Source: Chlorella sorokiniana
Lineage: Eukaryota; Chlorophyta; Trebouxiophyceae; Chlorellales; Chlorellaceae
Assembly (NCBI GenBank): GCA_025917655.1
Contig: CP084615.1
Location: 1,984,001-2,048,000 of the forward strand
Direction of reading: 5' to 3'
DNA length: 64,000 nucleotides
The translations under genes and the position numbers were made by a program. The notes beneath the pieces were generated by a model. It saw only the letters and a program-made list of their open reading frames with translations, ran no database searches and was not told the DNA's origin. Shown one piece after another: positions 20,401 to 31,963 of this stretch (within the stretch, counting starts at the first letter, position 1; every line of letters starts with the position of its first letter).

Positions 20401-23398
20401 CCGGCCTCAGCCCCGCCTTGGCTCTGTCGCGCAGTCCAAGCGGCGGCACTCCGCGGCGCTGGAGCTGCTGCGCACGCTGAGCCAGGCGCCCGAGCAGCTG
20501 CCAGCACCCGCGCAGGGCGCTTCCGCTGGTGAGGGCCTGCAAACGCCTTTCCCGGGCGGGTCAATGTAACAAATGCTGCCTTAACTCCAGGCTGGGCCCC
20601 TGATCGCCTCCTCCCCCTCCCCCTCCCAGACCTGCGTGGCCTGCCGGGGTGTGGGCCGCCGTCAAGTACGTGTGCCAGCTGCCTGAGGGGGAACGGGACC
20701 TGGCCCTCATCTCCACCCACGCTAAGTGAGCGCCAGGGGGAGGGCGCAGCCGCCGTCGACAGCGTAGCGCAGCAGCCTCCGCTGCTGCCCATAAGCCAGC
20801 ATGCTGCTGACGTGTCTGCCCCGCCTTGGCCTTTGTTCCCATCTCCTCACACACTGCACTGTGCACGCACGCCACCCCTTGCCCCCCTCCCCTTGCCCCC
20901 CGGGCCCGCGCCCCCACCCTCCCAGCACATCATTACTCACCTGCACGCACACACTGCCACACACACAAGCTGACGCACACACACGCGGTGCCGCACACAC
21001 ATGCTGACACACACACAGGTGGATGCTGCACTCCGACCCCGATGCTGGGCTGGAGATGTTCGGCAGCATGGACCCGCCGCTGGCGCCCTCCGCGGTGCTG
21101 CCCATGCTGACGACGTACGCGCCGCAGCTGGCAGGTGAGGGCGCAGGGGAGGTGGGATACGTTGGGTTGGGGGGTGAGGTGTCCTACTGCGTGTGTGAAG
21201 GAGGGGCGGGGCCATGTAGGGCAGCGGGGCGGCTGTGCGCGACCTCTTCTCGGAAGGGATTCATGCACTTCCTTCAACACAGAGGGTGGTCCTGCTTGTG
21301 GCTGCTGTTGCCTCGGCATGCTCAATCCACGGCAGAGGGATGGCTGCTGATCCGGAGGCTGGCGCTGGCCCCCTGCCACTGCCGCCGCTGCAGGCACGTA
21401 TCTGGAGGGGGCACTGGCCTCAGGAGCCGCCGACCCAGCTGCGTATGAACAGGAGCTGGCGCGGATCTATCTCGAGCGCATCGCGGCGGCAGCGCAGGCG
21501 CCGCACGCGGACCGCGGTGCTGGCGGCGCAGCAGGGGCGACGGCGCCAAGGGTGGGCCAGCGGCGGCCGAGGGCCAGGCGCCCAGTGAAGCCGCTGTGCC
21601 CGAGTACGACAAGCTGCAGCAGCTGGTGAGCGGGGCTGTGTGGCAACGCGCCGGCTGGGCCCCTCGAGGGCCGCTGATGCTGCGTTTGCTGCTGGCCAGG
21701 TGCCCACTCCCCCCCCTGCCCACCCCCTCCCACAGATCCTTTCCTCCTGCCACCTCGACTACGAAGGTCTGCTGCTGCTGGTGCCGCAGCGCCTGCTGGG
21801 AGTGCGGGCAGCTCTCCTGGAGCGCCTGGGCAGGTGTGGCGCCAAGAATGGGTGGGGGTGGGGGTGGCGGCGTGCTAGGAGGTCAATCTGGCGCACGAGG
21901 GGCTGCTGCCTCATAATCATCTGCGTCAAAACATCGACGATGATCCCATTTGCTTGCCATGCCTACGATTTACATCAGCAGCTCAGTGCATCCCCTGCCG
22001 CCGCCACACCTTGCCGCCGCCACGATGCATGCAGGCACATTGAGGCTCTGCGCATCCTCATTCACCGCCTGCACCAGCCTGCGGCGGCAGAGGCATACTG
22101 CGACCGAGTCTACCAGCGGCGGCAGCAGCAGCTGCGCGAGCAGCGGCATGCTGAGCTGGCCGCCGCGTTGCGGCGGCAGCGCACAGCAGCAGCCGCCTCA
22201 GCCGGCGGCGGCGCGGCGGCCGTACCAGGGCGCCCCCAGCGGCGGCGGCCCCGCAGTCGGCGGTGCCGGCAGCGACGTCGGCGGCCCCCGCACCCTGCAG
22301 CGGGGGCGGCAGCGGCGGCAGCAGCAGCAACCTGGCGGGCCATGCAGGCACGCGGCTGCAGGCGGCGGGCGGGAGCAGCGAGGACGGCGCCGACATCTAT
22401 CTAATGATGGTGCAGGTGCGTAGCTCGCGGCCGGGGGCGTGCGGAAGCGCACCCTGGCCCGGTGGCATGCTGGGCTCTCGTGTATGCCGCTGGGGAGCAA
22501 GAAGCAGCAGCACGCCGGTGTTGCCAGACGCACGCCCAAGCTTGCTGCCCCCCGCGCATCTGTCCAGGTGCTGCTGGAGGAGGCGGACGGCGGCGTCGCC
22601 TTCCGCCCCGTGCAGCACGCCCCCACTCGGGGTGTGGGGGCGAGGTGGCGCGGCTGCTGTCCCGCAAGCGCGACGCCATCCAGCCGCTGCACGCGCTGGG
22701 CCTGCTGCCGGGAGAGGTGCGGCGGCAGCCAGCACACCCCAGGCCCACTGTTTGCATGCCGGCGCACCCCCTGGCTGCCGGCTAGCCCGTGCCGGGCTCA
22801 CGCCATGGCTGTCCACACCCCCTGACTGCCTGCCTGCCTGCTCGCTCTGCCGCAGGTGCCCCTGTCCAGCGCGCTGCCCTTCCTGCAGGGCGCGCTGTGG
22901 GGCGGCGGCGAGCGGCGGCGCGCGGCAGCCATCGCGCGCAGTCTGCACCGCGCGGAGCAAGTGGCGCTGCTTGGGGAGCTGGCGGATGCGAGACAGAGGT
23001 GGGGGAGGGGGCGGCGCAGGGGGTCAGCAGCTGATCTTGAGTCAGCAGGTGAGCACGTGGACAGTTGTGCTCAGGTATTCTTGAAGCAGGGGGCGTAGTA
23101 TTTCCCCTGGCACAGTTGGTTGCCGCCAACAGATGCATGCCTGCGCCCCCGCGCCCCCGAACCCCGCAGAAGCATCTTGCTGACGCCGGAGCGCAACTGC
23201 AGCATCTGCTACAAGCGCATAGGCACAGCGGCGCTGGTGGCCTTCCCCTGGGGGCTGCTGGCGCACTACAGCTGCCACCGCCGCGCCTCCGGGGCGGGCG
23301 GGACCACTGGCGGGACGCAGTACGCAGCCAACGGGCGGCCAGCTGCGGGGGTGACGGCGGGCACCGCTGGCCCTGGCGGCGTGCGTGGCTGGGCGTGA
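17405..23398 (+). CDS. VPS39: VPS39/VAM6-like HOPS tethering subunit
   Basis: VPS39 is the Rab7-binding subunit of the HOPS complex that tethers membranes to the vacuole. The N-terminal CNH-type beta-propeller starts with FSLEQVLEEKKVVCLETWG and QYILVGLS, then DGTLLLASQRSLP and LALFKYDGLEFVFQREAALP. A helical clathrin-repeat-like region follows (ARQMLLLGEHEEALALAALL, ELEDAVHLSFGRQLF). The C-terminal zinc-binding segment ERNCSICYKRIG...HYSC is typical of VPS39/TGFBRAP1 proteins. Many exons with in-frame short introns span the 6 kb. The ATG at 17405 is the first in frame; the TGA is at 23396-23398. Frame jumps occur in C and G runs near 19670 and 20005, where one base would restore NLLAAAAAEQ and GPLVQRRLEG. 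A CA-rich intron lies at 20935-21020. The long uninterrupted ORFs in this span are not the protein, because they read through introns. Confidence 0.85.
20936..21018. repeat. imperfect CA microsatellite in a VPS39 intron
   Basis: CA dinucleotide runs are broken by short variants. They end directly at the AG acceptor of the exon that begins with codons for WMLHSDPDAG. The repeat probably serves as the pyrimidine-rich side of the acceptor. Confidence 0.8.
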
Positions 23399-23717
23399 GG
23401 CACCGGAGTTCAGCTGAAACCCTGTTGTACCCAAAGGAATGTAGATTCAAGAATCGCTTCATAGAAAATTTAAGGTGGCAGTGGTGTCTGCAAGAGGTGT
23501 GGGGTGATTGAAAGGCACACATCGTCATGCAGGGTCACGGCGGGATGCAGCAGTGTCGGGAAGCAGTGAGGTTGTTCAAAGGAGTTTGGATTGTTTGGAT
23601 TGTTTCTGTCAAGGGGCATGATGAGCCTGGTGCCGGGAATGTCGGTGAGGTCCCAGCCCCGCCATGCTCTCCCTGCTACCAATTGGGGTGGCTAAGGTTA
23701 CAGCCAGAAGGCGGCCT
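23399..23717. other. convergent intergenic region
   Basis: It holds the 3' flanks of VPS39 (plus) and the cystatin (minus). No gene or repeat is seen. Confidence 0.5.
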
Positions 23718-24421
23718 TCAGGCACCCTCCGTGTCACTCACAAACAGCACCTGCATGTCCTCAACCTGCGGCACGGCGGGGCAGTCCAGCGAGTCAACAG
23801 CCAACAGCCAGAATGGCGGGCAAGGGTGCCAGCATGAGCGGGGCGGTTGGGTGTGGCGACGGCGGCAGAGTGCTGCGCTGCGGCAGCCCTGGGACCCCAC
23901 CTGGATGGGCTCCCCTGTGTAGGGCAGGGGGCTGGAAGAGGGCGGCCTGCAGGCCCACAGCGCCTGTGCCCGCCACCGGGCAGGTGACATTCAGCTGCAC
24001 CTCGTAGTTGGTGCCTGCCACCACCTGCGGCGCACGATCCGGGAGCGCAGGAGGTACATCATGCATGTCAAAGGCAGTCGAAGGGTGTCTGCCGCTGCCG
24101 CGAGGGATCGGCCAGCAGCCGTTTTATGTTGGGGGTTGGAGTCGCTGGCCGCGCGCGCACCTGACTGCACCCAGCGGCGGACACTTGCAACTCATCGGCG
24201 TCGCAGGGAGCCCAGTTGGTGATGTTGGCGGCCAGGTTCTCCACAAAGTATGCCACGCTCGCGTCCACCACCTCGGCGGGCACCTCATCCAGGGTCGAGT
24301 AGCCGCCAGCCAGGCCACTGTCGGCGCCCGGGCAGAAGTCTGATTCGGCTGCGGCTGCGCCTGGCGCGGCGGCGGTGCACAGCAGCAGGGCGAGTCCCAG
24401 GGTAACAGCAGCCTTCAACAT
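23718..24421 (-). CDS. secreted cystatin-like cysteine protease inhibitor
   Basis: Cystatins block papain-like proteases with an N-terminal Gly pair, a QxVxG loop and a second hairpin. Here a signal peptide (MLKAAVTLGLALLLCTAAAP) is followed by AGGYSTLDEVP, the helix VVDASVAYFVENL, then QVVAGTNYEVQLNV made by joining exon 1 (24421-24161) to exon 2 (from 24024). The last part reads YTGEPIQ joined to VEDMQVLFVSDTEGA. A run of five C near 23935 breaks the frame between AALFQP and LPYTGEP; four C would keep it open. The mature protein is about 110 residues. The leader implies secretion or entry to the vacuole. It is divergent from the LRR gene. Confidence 0.75.
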
Positions 24422-25223
24422 GGTGCAAGGGCTTCAAGGCAGCAGGGAAGGGGTGAGGGCTGGCGTGCCTGCAGCACGGGAAGGACCGGCTGGCCGGCAG
24501 CGGTAAGAACACAAGTAGCGGTCGGGTGGCGAGTGCAACCCTTGCATGCACTGTGACTGACCCTCTTCAGTCAGCAAAAGAGCGAGCGTACAGCGCGCGC
24601 TGCTTTGAGCGGTGGGCCCAAGCAAAGTGGGGGACCGCGGACGCGGCCCGCCGGCGGCTACGCTGTCGTCAGGCTCACCCGGGAAGTTTGCGGCTGTTCA
24701 CTCAACAAGTGCAACTCGCGAAGAACCGCAGTCTAAAGTAAGCGCGCGAACGCGCACCGCATGTGTCATGGCACACCGCCGCCATCTGGCATCGTGCCAT
24801 GATGGCACAGGCGCCAGGGCAGAAACCTGCTGGATGGGACCAGAGAAGACAAACGCTGTGCAACATGATCACTATACAGCTGTTGTCACATGACACAGTC
24901 TCCAGCAATGCTCTGGTCCCGACCCATTCAACAGATGCACCCGCCGCTGGAGTAGACCCACCCCATGCGAGCGCTGCTGTTTGAGCGATCCCAGACAGTC
25001 GGCTGGAAGCCAGCACGCGCCCGACGGCTTTGCCTGTGTGTTTCTCTACTCTTGTGAAGGGCTTTGCATCAAGCAGGCCATCCCAAGCTGTGGTTTGCTT
25101 CCTAACGAGCAAGCGTGTCAGGTCTTGAGGCTGCTCACTCCTCAGGGCTTCAGCAACAGACAGCAAGCCCAGTGACAGGAGTCAGGAGTCAGTGGCCCGC
25201 TAGAAGCCGTCTCCTCGGTTTCA
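24422..25223. promoter_or_regulatory. divergent intergenic region between cystatin and LRR gene
   Basis: About 800 nt separate two oppositely transcribed genes with signal peptides. A minus ORF at 24702-25166 has no recognised domain and no splice-site context, so I do not call it. Both promoters must lie here. Confidence 0.4.
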
Positions 25224-26839
25224 ATGGTGCTGCCATTGCCGCCCCGCCGCCTGGCGGCCGCCGCCCTCCTCCTCGCGCTGCTGGCCAGCTGCTCGCGCCG
25301 CGCCCTGGGCTTCACGCTGCCCGACCAGTATGAGAAGATCAGTGCTTTTCGGGACGCCATGCTGGCGCGTCCCGGCCAGCAGAACTGGACCAAGGCGCTG
25401 GCCTCCTGGAGATGCCCCACCGACCCCGCCAACACTGTGGGCTCCAGCTGCGACCCCTGCGGCCAGCAGGTCTGGGGCAACTGGGAGCACCTGGCCTGCC
25501 GCGGCCCACGCATCAGCTTCACCGAGTCGCAGGCAAGCTTGCTTCGCCAGGAGCGGACAGGGACGCAGGGCAGGGCAACCACTGGGTCCCGGCGTCGCCC
25601 TTGCACGACAGCGTTACGCCCCCATGCCTCCTCATTCTCCCCGCTGTGCACCGCCGCTGCGCAGGTCCCCGGCACCGGAGTCATCAACCACATCCACATC
25701 ACCGACTACTCCATCGAGGGGCGGTGCCCCTGGAGGAGCTGTGCCCGCTCAGCGGGCTGGTGGAGTTTGACGTGGACGGCGGGCTGCTGACGGGGCCCAT
25801 CCCAACCGGCTTCGCCCGCTGCTTCCCGAACTGCGAGAGCTGGACCTCAGCTACAACCGGCTGACGGGTGGGTGGTCAGAGAACACAGCAAGAAACAGGC
25901 AGAGGGGCTCGCCCTCGTGCTGCGCAGCAATGCGGCTTGGCCGGCAGGGCAGGCGGGCCTTGCTGCATGTCGACGCGTGCTGCCGCAGCCTCCCTGCAGG
26001 CACGCATGCACCCGCCACCTCGGCACGCGCTGTGTGTGCAACTTTGGTCCTTGCCCCGCAGGCACGCTGCCCAAGGAGATCGCGCAGGTGGAGACCCTGG
26101 AGCAGTTCAAAGTGGAGCACAACCAGCTGACTGGCACCATCCCAGCCGAATACGGCACAAGCATGGGCGCCATGGTGAGGGGCGGCGGCAGCGCATCCAG
26201 GCGCGCTGGCAAGCAGACGCTCGCCATTGCGCCGAGGCTTTCCGCTACGCACACGGTGCACGCCCCTGCCGCCTGCCCCGCAGAACTGGATGCGCCTCTC
26301 CGACAACCGCCTGGTCGGCACGGTGCCCAAGTCTCTGGCTGGCACCGCCGCGCACCTGTCCCAGGCATGACAGGGAGGGCACCAGCCCCCGCCCGCGTGA
26401 ATGCAGGACCTGACCCTACTTGCTGATTGCAGGCTTTGCGGTTTTCTCGGTTAAAACCTCTCCAAACGCGCGCGCCCCCCCGCCCCCACACACACACACA
26501 CCCCTCCTCCTTCTCAGCTCACCCTGGACAACAACAACCTTGAGGGAAACTTGTACGCCCTGGCGCGCCACTCCATGATCAATGCCGACGCCGCGAACAA
26601 TCCAGACATGGTGAGTGACAGTTGGGCAGTGGCCAGGCCCTGAGGGCACAGCCATGCTTGCTTCCTCCGCCATGGAGCTAACTGAACCCCTCCCCTGCCC
26701 ACCTTGACGCTCCCAGTGCGGCATGGTACCCGTTGGCCTGAGATTCGCGCACGGGTGGAATTTCAGGAACACCCGCCTGGGGCTGCCCTGCCAAGAGGAG
26801 GTGGCTGCTGGCTGGCAAGACCTGTCTGAAATGCTGTAA
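25224..26839 (+). CDS. secreted leucine-rich repeat protein
   Basis: A signal peptide (MVLPLPPRRLAAAALLLALL) is followed by an LRR N-cap with paired Cys (WRCPTDP, SCDPCGQQVWGNWEHLAC). Plant-type repeats follow: LTGPIPTGFARCFP, RELDLSYNRLTG, TLPKEIAQVETLEQF, HNQLTGTIPAEYG, DNRLVGTVPKSLAG and LTLDNNNLEG. A C-terminal Cys cap (PDMCGMVPVGL, LGLPCQEE) closes it. No transmembrane segment or kinase is seen, so it looks like a small extracellular LRR protein. Two single-base gaps (near 25721 and 25830) break the frame between repeats that otherwise fit the consensus exactly. The stop TAA at 26837-26839 lies in a short direct duplication. Confidence 0.75.
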
Positions 26840-26863
26840 GGGCAAGACCTGAAATGCTGTAAG
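26814..26863. repeat. short direct duplication over the LRR stop codon
   Basis: A 27-nt unit at 26814-26840 is repeated, with three bases missing, at 26841-26863. Each unit contains a copy of the ATGCTGTAAG end. The first copy supplies the stop codon; the second lies in the 3' UTR. Confidence 0.8.
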
Positions 26864-27256
26864 CGCCGCCCTTGCATGCGTGGCAGCTCGTTAGCGCAGT
26901 GTTCTAGCCCCAATGCACTGTACCTGGACAGTGAAGCGTGCACACTCATGAGATTGCAAGCTTAGCAGTCTAGTCTATGTTTGTAATGGAGGGCACCGTG
27001 AGTAGAGTTAGGGCGCCGGCGGGCGGCGCAACGGGCGGCAGACGCCGCCTCCACATCCCAGAGGCCGACACTCATGGTAGGCGCCTGATGCCCTGCACTT
27101 GCATTTTGAGTCAGCTGCCCGCGCTGCATGAGTCAATCGAGGGGCCTGGCGACGTTGGACCCTGTTGTCCCTGTGCGGGTGAGTTACGTCTGAGCTTTGC
27201 ATGCGGCCCGACATCCTGAGACATCCTCCTGGCATTGTCACCGACCTTGCCACACA
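26840..27256. other. intergenic, LRR 3' to F-box/vWA 5'
   Basis: Same-strand spacer of about 420 nt. It holds the second duplication unit at its left end. No other feature is seen. Confidence 0.45.
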
Positions 27257-29407
27257 ATGGCTCCTACCCTCAGGAGTGCAGGCTCCCTGCAGAGCACGGA
27301 CCTTGCGGGGCCGTCCACTCCTGCCAAGAAGAGGGAGGCCCGCGTTCAGCCGCACTGCCGTCTGCTGGAGCTACCTCGCGAGCTTCTAGAGCGAGCGGCG
27401 TTGACAGGACAGGATTTTAAGACGCTGTGCGCCCTGGCCTCGACATGCGCCCAGCTTAGAACCCTGAGCGAGGTGGGTAGCTCCTCCGCTGCATGTGGGT
27501 GGGCATAGAAGCTGCGTTTATTTCAGAGTAGCACATGCAGTGCGTTTCCGGGGTGTGGGGCTCGCCAGGTGTGGGGAGATCGCTTCGCGCATCGCCCCTC
27601 GCGCCCGAGCCTGGGCGCGAAGCGCCCCACTCTCTCAGGACTGCGCATTGTGGCGCTTGGAGTGGGAGAACGTGTATGGAGATGTCGGGGCCGTGCAAGA
27701 GGCCGCAGCCGAGAAGGCCGGCGGGTGGAAGAAGCTCTTTGCTGCGCGTGCCGCTGCCCTCAAGGAGGCAGAGCCCTGGCACAAGCCCTCCACCTTTGAG
27801 ATTCAGGCTTCAGGTGGGACAGCATGGATTGAAATCTGCAGCATGCCATACTTCTTCTGCATTGCGCCAAGCCCACGTCTCCTTAGCAGGTTGGCCGGAC
27901 CACACCCAGAAGCGGCCGTGCACCATCTGGCTGGCCACGCTTGCATGATGGCTGCCCATCAGCGCTTGAAACCCTGGTCACCATTGATCCTCTTGCAGTG
28001 GACATGTTGACTGCGATACATGAGGCAGGACCGGCCAAGGAGGGGGCGTCCTGCCCAGCGGGCCAGGCTGCTGGAGTGGAGTCGGGCGCGCACCCTCGGC
28101 GCAGAGCCTGTGCCTGGTGTTCCTGGTGGATGGCTCAGGTGGGCGGGGTGCGCAGTCAGGCAGCGCCGGCGTGCATTGACAGTTTGAACAGCCAACTCTC
28201 TCAGGCGTGTGCCTCCCTCCCACCCCTGCTTCCCCGCCCTTTGCTCCAAGCAGGCAGCGTGACGGAGGAGGACTTCCGTGTGATGACCAACTTCATGCTG
28301 CAAGCCGTGCATGCTCTGGCGGGAGCGCCGGCCAGCTGCGATGCCGGCGGTGCGTCCGAGTCGGGCGAGCCAAGCGACGGCAGCGAGGCTGCAGCGGCAG
28401 CAGCGGCACCCCGTGCCAAGGTGGCCGTCATTCAGTTCAGCAACGACGTGCGGGTGGAGCAGGTGTGGTGTGGGGGTTGGAATTTTGTGCAGACGGCTGT
28501 GATGTGCGCGTGCAGACTGGTTGGGCCTGCCTCAAGCCCTTGCTTCAGCTGAGCAGTGACACACCGCGCAGCCCAGGCGCCATCCCTCATTTCTTCCTGC
28601 CCAACCTGAACCCCCATTTACAGTGTTCTTTTCCACGCTCGACTAGCGCATGCCTTCATTCTGCTGCTGCTGCGTGTGCACCCCTCCACTTCAATACCCG
28701 CCAGCCACCTGCTGCCACCATCAGCCGACAACATGCCCCCTTCCCACCCATCCGCCAGGGCCCCGTGGACGTGGATGTGGCAGCCTTTGAGGCGCTGATG
28801 GCAGGGATGGCTCGCATGAACGGCGGCACCAACATCGCCCTGGCAGTGCAAAAGGCGGGGCAGCTGCTGAAGCCGTTGGGCCCGGACACGCACCGCGTCC
28901 TGGTGCTGCTCACAGACGGACGCATCGACTCGCACCAGGTGGGGCAGCCTGAGGGGGAGTGCTGCAGCAGGGGGCAGCGGCGACTGCACTGTGACATGCC
29001 GCGTGCTTCTGCTCACTATGCCTGCTGCTGGCCATCTGTGTGGCGGGCGCCGGACGGGTCGCCGCTGACGCATGCCGCCACCCTGCCCCCGCAGTCGCGA
29101 GAGGCTCGGGACATGGCCGCCCGCCTTGCCGACGAGCAGGGCAACGTGCGGCTGCATGCCTACGGCGTGGGGCGGGGTGTGGACAAGCAGGAGTTGCTGC
29201 GCATCTGCGCGGCGCGGGACCCTGCCTCCGCAGAGGACAGGTGGGGCCTTCAGGCGGCATGCCGGGGCGGGTTGGACACGTTCATGCAGGGGAGCATTAG
29301 CACAGTGAGCAAGGCTGCGCGCTGGCTGATCAGGCGCTGACGAGGGCATGCCTGGGCGTCCCCGCAGGTACCTGAGCCTCATGGTCCTGGACGAGGCACC
29401 CTGGTGA
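27257..29407 (+). CDS. F-box-like and von Willebrand A domain protein
   Basis: The first exon (ATG at 27257) encodes an F-box-like helix set, LLELPRELLERA, DFKTLCALASTCAQLRTLSE, followed by DCALWRLEWENVYGDV, as F-box proteins often have. The second half is a vWA domain with a complete metal site: DGSGS (DxSxS, joined across an intron near 28136/28256), the Thr in MNGGTNIALAV and the Asp in LVLLTDGRID. It continues ARLADEQGNVRLHAYGVGRG to the stop at 29405-29407. An Ala/Ser-rich insertion (SGEPSDGSEAAAAAAAP) interrupts the vWA. One base is missing in a C run near 28092 between the linker and LVFLVDG. It could recruit a partner to an SCF ubiquitin ligase through the vWA domain; that is inference. 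Confidence 0.65.
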
Positions 29408-29905
29408 CCAACCTGGCACCCTGCGGCCTCCAGAACAGCAGCAGGACGGCGCGCCTTGCGCTGCACCGCCACGCCAGGCAGGCAGCTGTGCACAGCTCCG
29501 CTGAGGCGGGCTGCAGGCACACCGTAGGCAGGCAGGCAGGCAGACACATCACCTGTTCCGTTGCAGCCCCTGTAACTCTAAACTCCAGCTTGTGAAACCC
29601 TCCTCCCCCATGCCGTTGCATCTGTCCAGTTTTGCGCGGCTGCATGTAATAGCTTCCTTTGAACCTGTAACAACGCCCCCCTCTCCCCCTGCGCATGCTT
29701 CTTTTGTAGTCTGTCCATGGTGCAGAGATGCGCTAATGCAACATTACAGTTTGCAGTCTACATCTTCATCTGTAGAGATGTATCATTAGCCTGCTTGCCA
29801 ACTTTGTACCCCCTCCAATTGTATGATTATTACCATGTACATCAGAGCTCTTCTTCTTGTAAAGGATGCATAAGAGACGAAAGCAGGCTGTGTTCAGCAT
29901 TGCCC
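29408..29905. other. convergent intergenic region
   Basis: It holds the 3' flanks of the F-box/vWA gene and of the minus-strand membrane protein. It is AT-richer at its right end. No gene is seen. Confidence 0.5.
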
Positions 29906-31200
29906 TCACTCCTCGGTGTACATGCGGTATGCGGTGCCCGGTGCACTCCCAAACGGAGGCGGGTGCTGCGCGGCCGCGGCAGCCTTGGGGCGCCAGGTGG
30001 CGTTGTTGTCGCTGTGCTCCAGCTGCCGCTGAAGACGACCCCACGCATCCCTGCATTTCAAACAATCAAGAGGCTGTAGGTGACATATAGAAGATGACCC
30101 AACTGCCTTGCCTGTTGTAAAAGCTGCCCACCTTGTCCACCCAACAGGGGCAGGCACCAGTGTCACGGAGTTGTCAGGATGGCGATGCTCTGCAGCCGCT
30201 TCTTCTGCGTCACCCTCCAGAACTGCCTCAAGGGATGTGCAAGCCTCCTCGGCTGGCTTGTGCAGCACAAAAGGGCTGGCCAGACGGGCTATCAAGGGGC
30301 TCGTGCAGGCGTCGCGCTTGCTCGGTGGCGGCAGCTGCACAGCGCCTACAACGCCGGCGCTGCTGACGCATTCCTGCTGCCTGCGGGATACGCGCCAGCA
30401 AAAGAGGGTGGCAGACAGAGCTGCGGCCTGCAGGATGCAAACAGCACCCACGATACGCAACAGGGTTGCATCCGTCCAGGTTGCTGAAGCGACGGTGGAG
30501 GCTCGAACTAGCAGAGTGGAAGTGGTGGGCGCTATGCAGAATGGCATGATACGACGGGCCAAGGCCAAGAAGCTGGGAATGCAGAGGTCACCGGCATCCT
30601 CAAGATCTAAGTATGAGGGGCGCGCAAAGCGGCAGAGCGATGCATAGCCAGGCAAGGCAAAGCGCCCGGCTGGACTGGCAAGATTGATGGGTGCTGCCGC
30701 TTGGAGTGCCGCATCGGGGCTGTTCGCAACAGCTGCATACCGCAAGTCAAGCATGAGCGGAGCATATCCACTCAAGTCGACAAGCTGTCGAATGTGACGG
30801 GTCTCGCCCTGTGCTGCCCGAAATTGCGTGAGGGTCAGCAGGGCCAGGCGGCTTGCGGGTGCTGGGAGGTAGATGGGCACGGCAAAGGCTGCTGCCCTGC
30901 CATCAGCATGTGGGCATGCTGTTGCTGTGATAATCCCCCTCTGATGCAGCTCGATCTTCAGTGCTGTGCACTCATCTCCAGGCCTGGCATGCAGCCGTCT
31001 GTGGAGGGATCAGTGGGGTTTCAGCAGGCATGCCGTGTTGACTGCCAGTACAAGATGGCACGCCCACCAGCGCTCAGCTCTGCAAGCTGGGTTCACCCGT
31101 GAAGCACTCCATGTGCGTTGACCTCCAATCTGGCCGCTGCTAGCCCGCAGCATGCGAACAAGATAAGCGCAAACACTGGGCTTGGCTGACGCCTCACCAT
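29906..31200 (-). CDS. unknown type I membrane protein with signal peptide
   Basis: Three exons, 31200-31097, 30998-30132 and 30050-29906, sum to a clean frame of 371 residues. A signal peptide (PSPVFALILFACCGLAAA) leads into a lumenal or extracellular domain of about 230 residues with several Cys. One transmembrane segment follows (IVGAVCILQAAALSATLFCW), then a cytoplasmic tail with an acidic patch and the end AYRMYTEE. No catalytic motif or known domain was recognised. The protein is of the receptor or adhesin shape, but its role is unknown. Splice phases (2 and 2) agree at both introns, which supports the model. Confidence 0.6.
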
Positions 31201-31963
31201 TGGAGCGCAGCGTTGCAGGGCTGAATGAAAAGAACGGGAAGGAGACCCCGGTCTGTTTCCAGAGCGAGCGCTGAAATTCCAACTTTCTACTGTGCCTTGT
31301 CAGCCTTCGCATGGAATCCTGACCGTTGCGTTCAGCAGATCATGCACTTGATAAGTCTCATGGCTGCCATGGACAGCGAGTGCAGCCAACCAGCGCTCGC
31401 CAGCAAACCATGCGGTCGCCGCCAAACAGCGCCCCCAACCGGTGCAGCGCTTTGACCTGCTGTGCCAGCCAGCCCCTGCCCTGCCCTGATTTCTGTAAGA
31501 TCTTGTGCATTGTGTATGGGGTTTATAGCTGTCATAAGCTGAAAACAGAGTACTGAAGCCATCCGATGAATGGCCGTCAAGTGCCGGCGAAGCGAACAGC
31601 ATCATTTCAGGCAGCAGGAGCAGATCGGGGCAAAGGATCTGGAGGACAACAAAATGGCACTACGGGGGAAGCATACAACACAAGGGCCACTGGTGGCATT
31701 GGCCAGGGCGGGTGCACACGCGGACAGTACTAAAGGACTGCAGTTGAGATGGCCAGTTTGAGGACTGTCAAGCTCTCAAGCCGGGCCCGAAAACGCGGGG
31801 GAGGAAGTACCTCAAGCGGGCCTCGACAGGGCAGCAGCAGGGACAGCAGGGCAGGCGCACAACCGCAGCTGGCTATCATGGGGCATGGCCCATCCCTCTA
31901 CGCCTGCGCGTCGCGGTTTTGTCACTTTGACACACACGGGTCTCGGCGGGCGCTGCCATTCAC
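31201..31963. other. gene-free stretch between membrane protein and amylase
   Basis: It holds the promoter of the membrane protein gene and the 3' flank of the amylase gene. Short ORFs without support cross it. Confidence 0.45.

Noticed and set aside
18626-20569. Very long plus-strand ORF (647 codons)
   Set aside because: It reads through VPS39 introns and switches between the real frame and a shadow frame; only parts of it match the VPS39 protein.
24702-25166. Minus-strand ORF of 154 codons between cystatin and LRR gene
   Set aside because: No domain, no signal peptide, no splice context, and it overlaps the needed promoter region.
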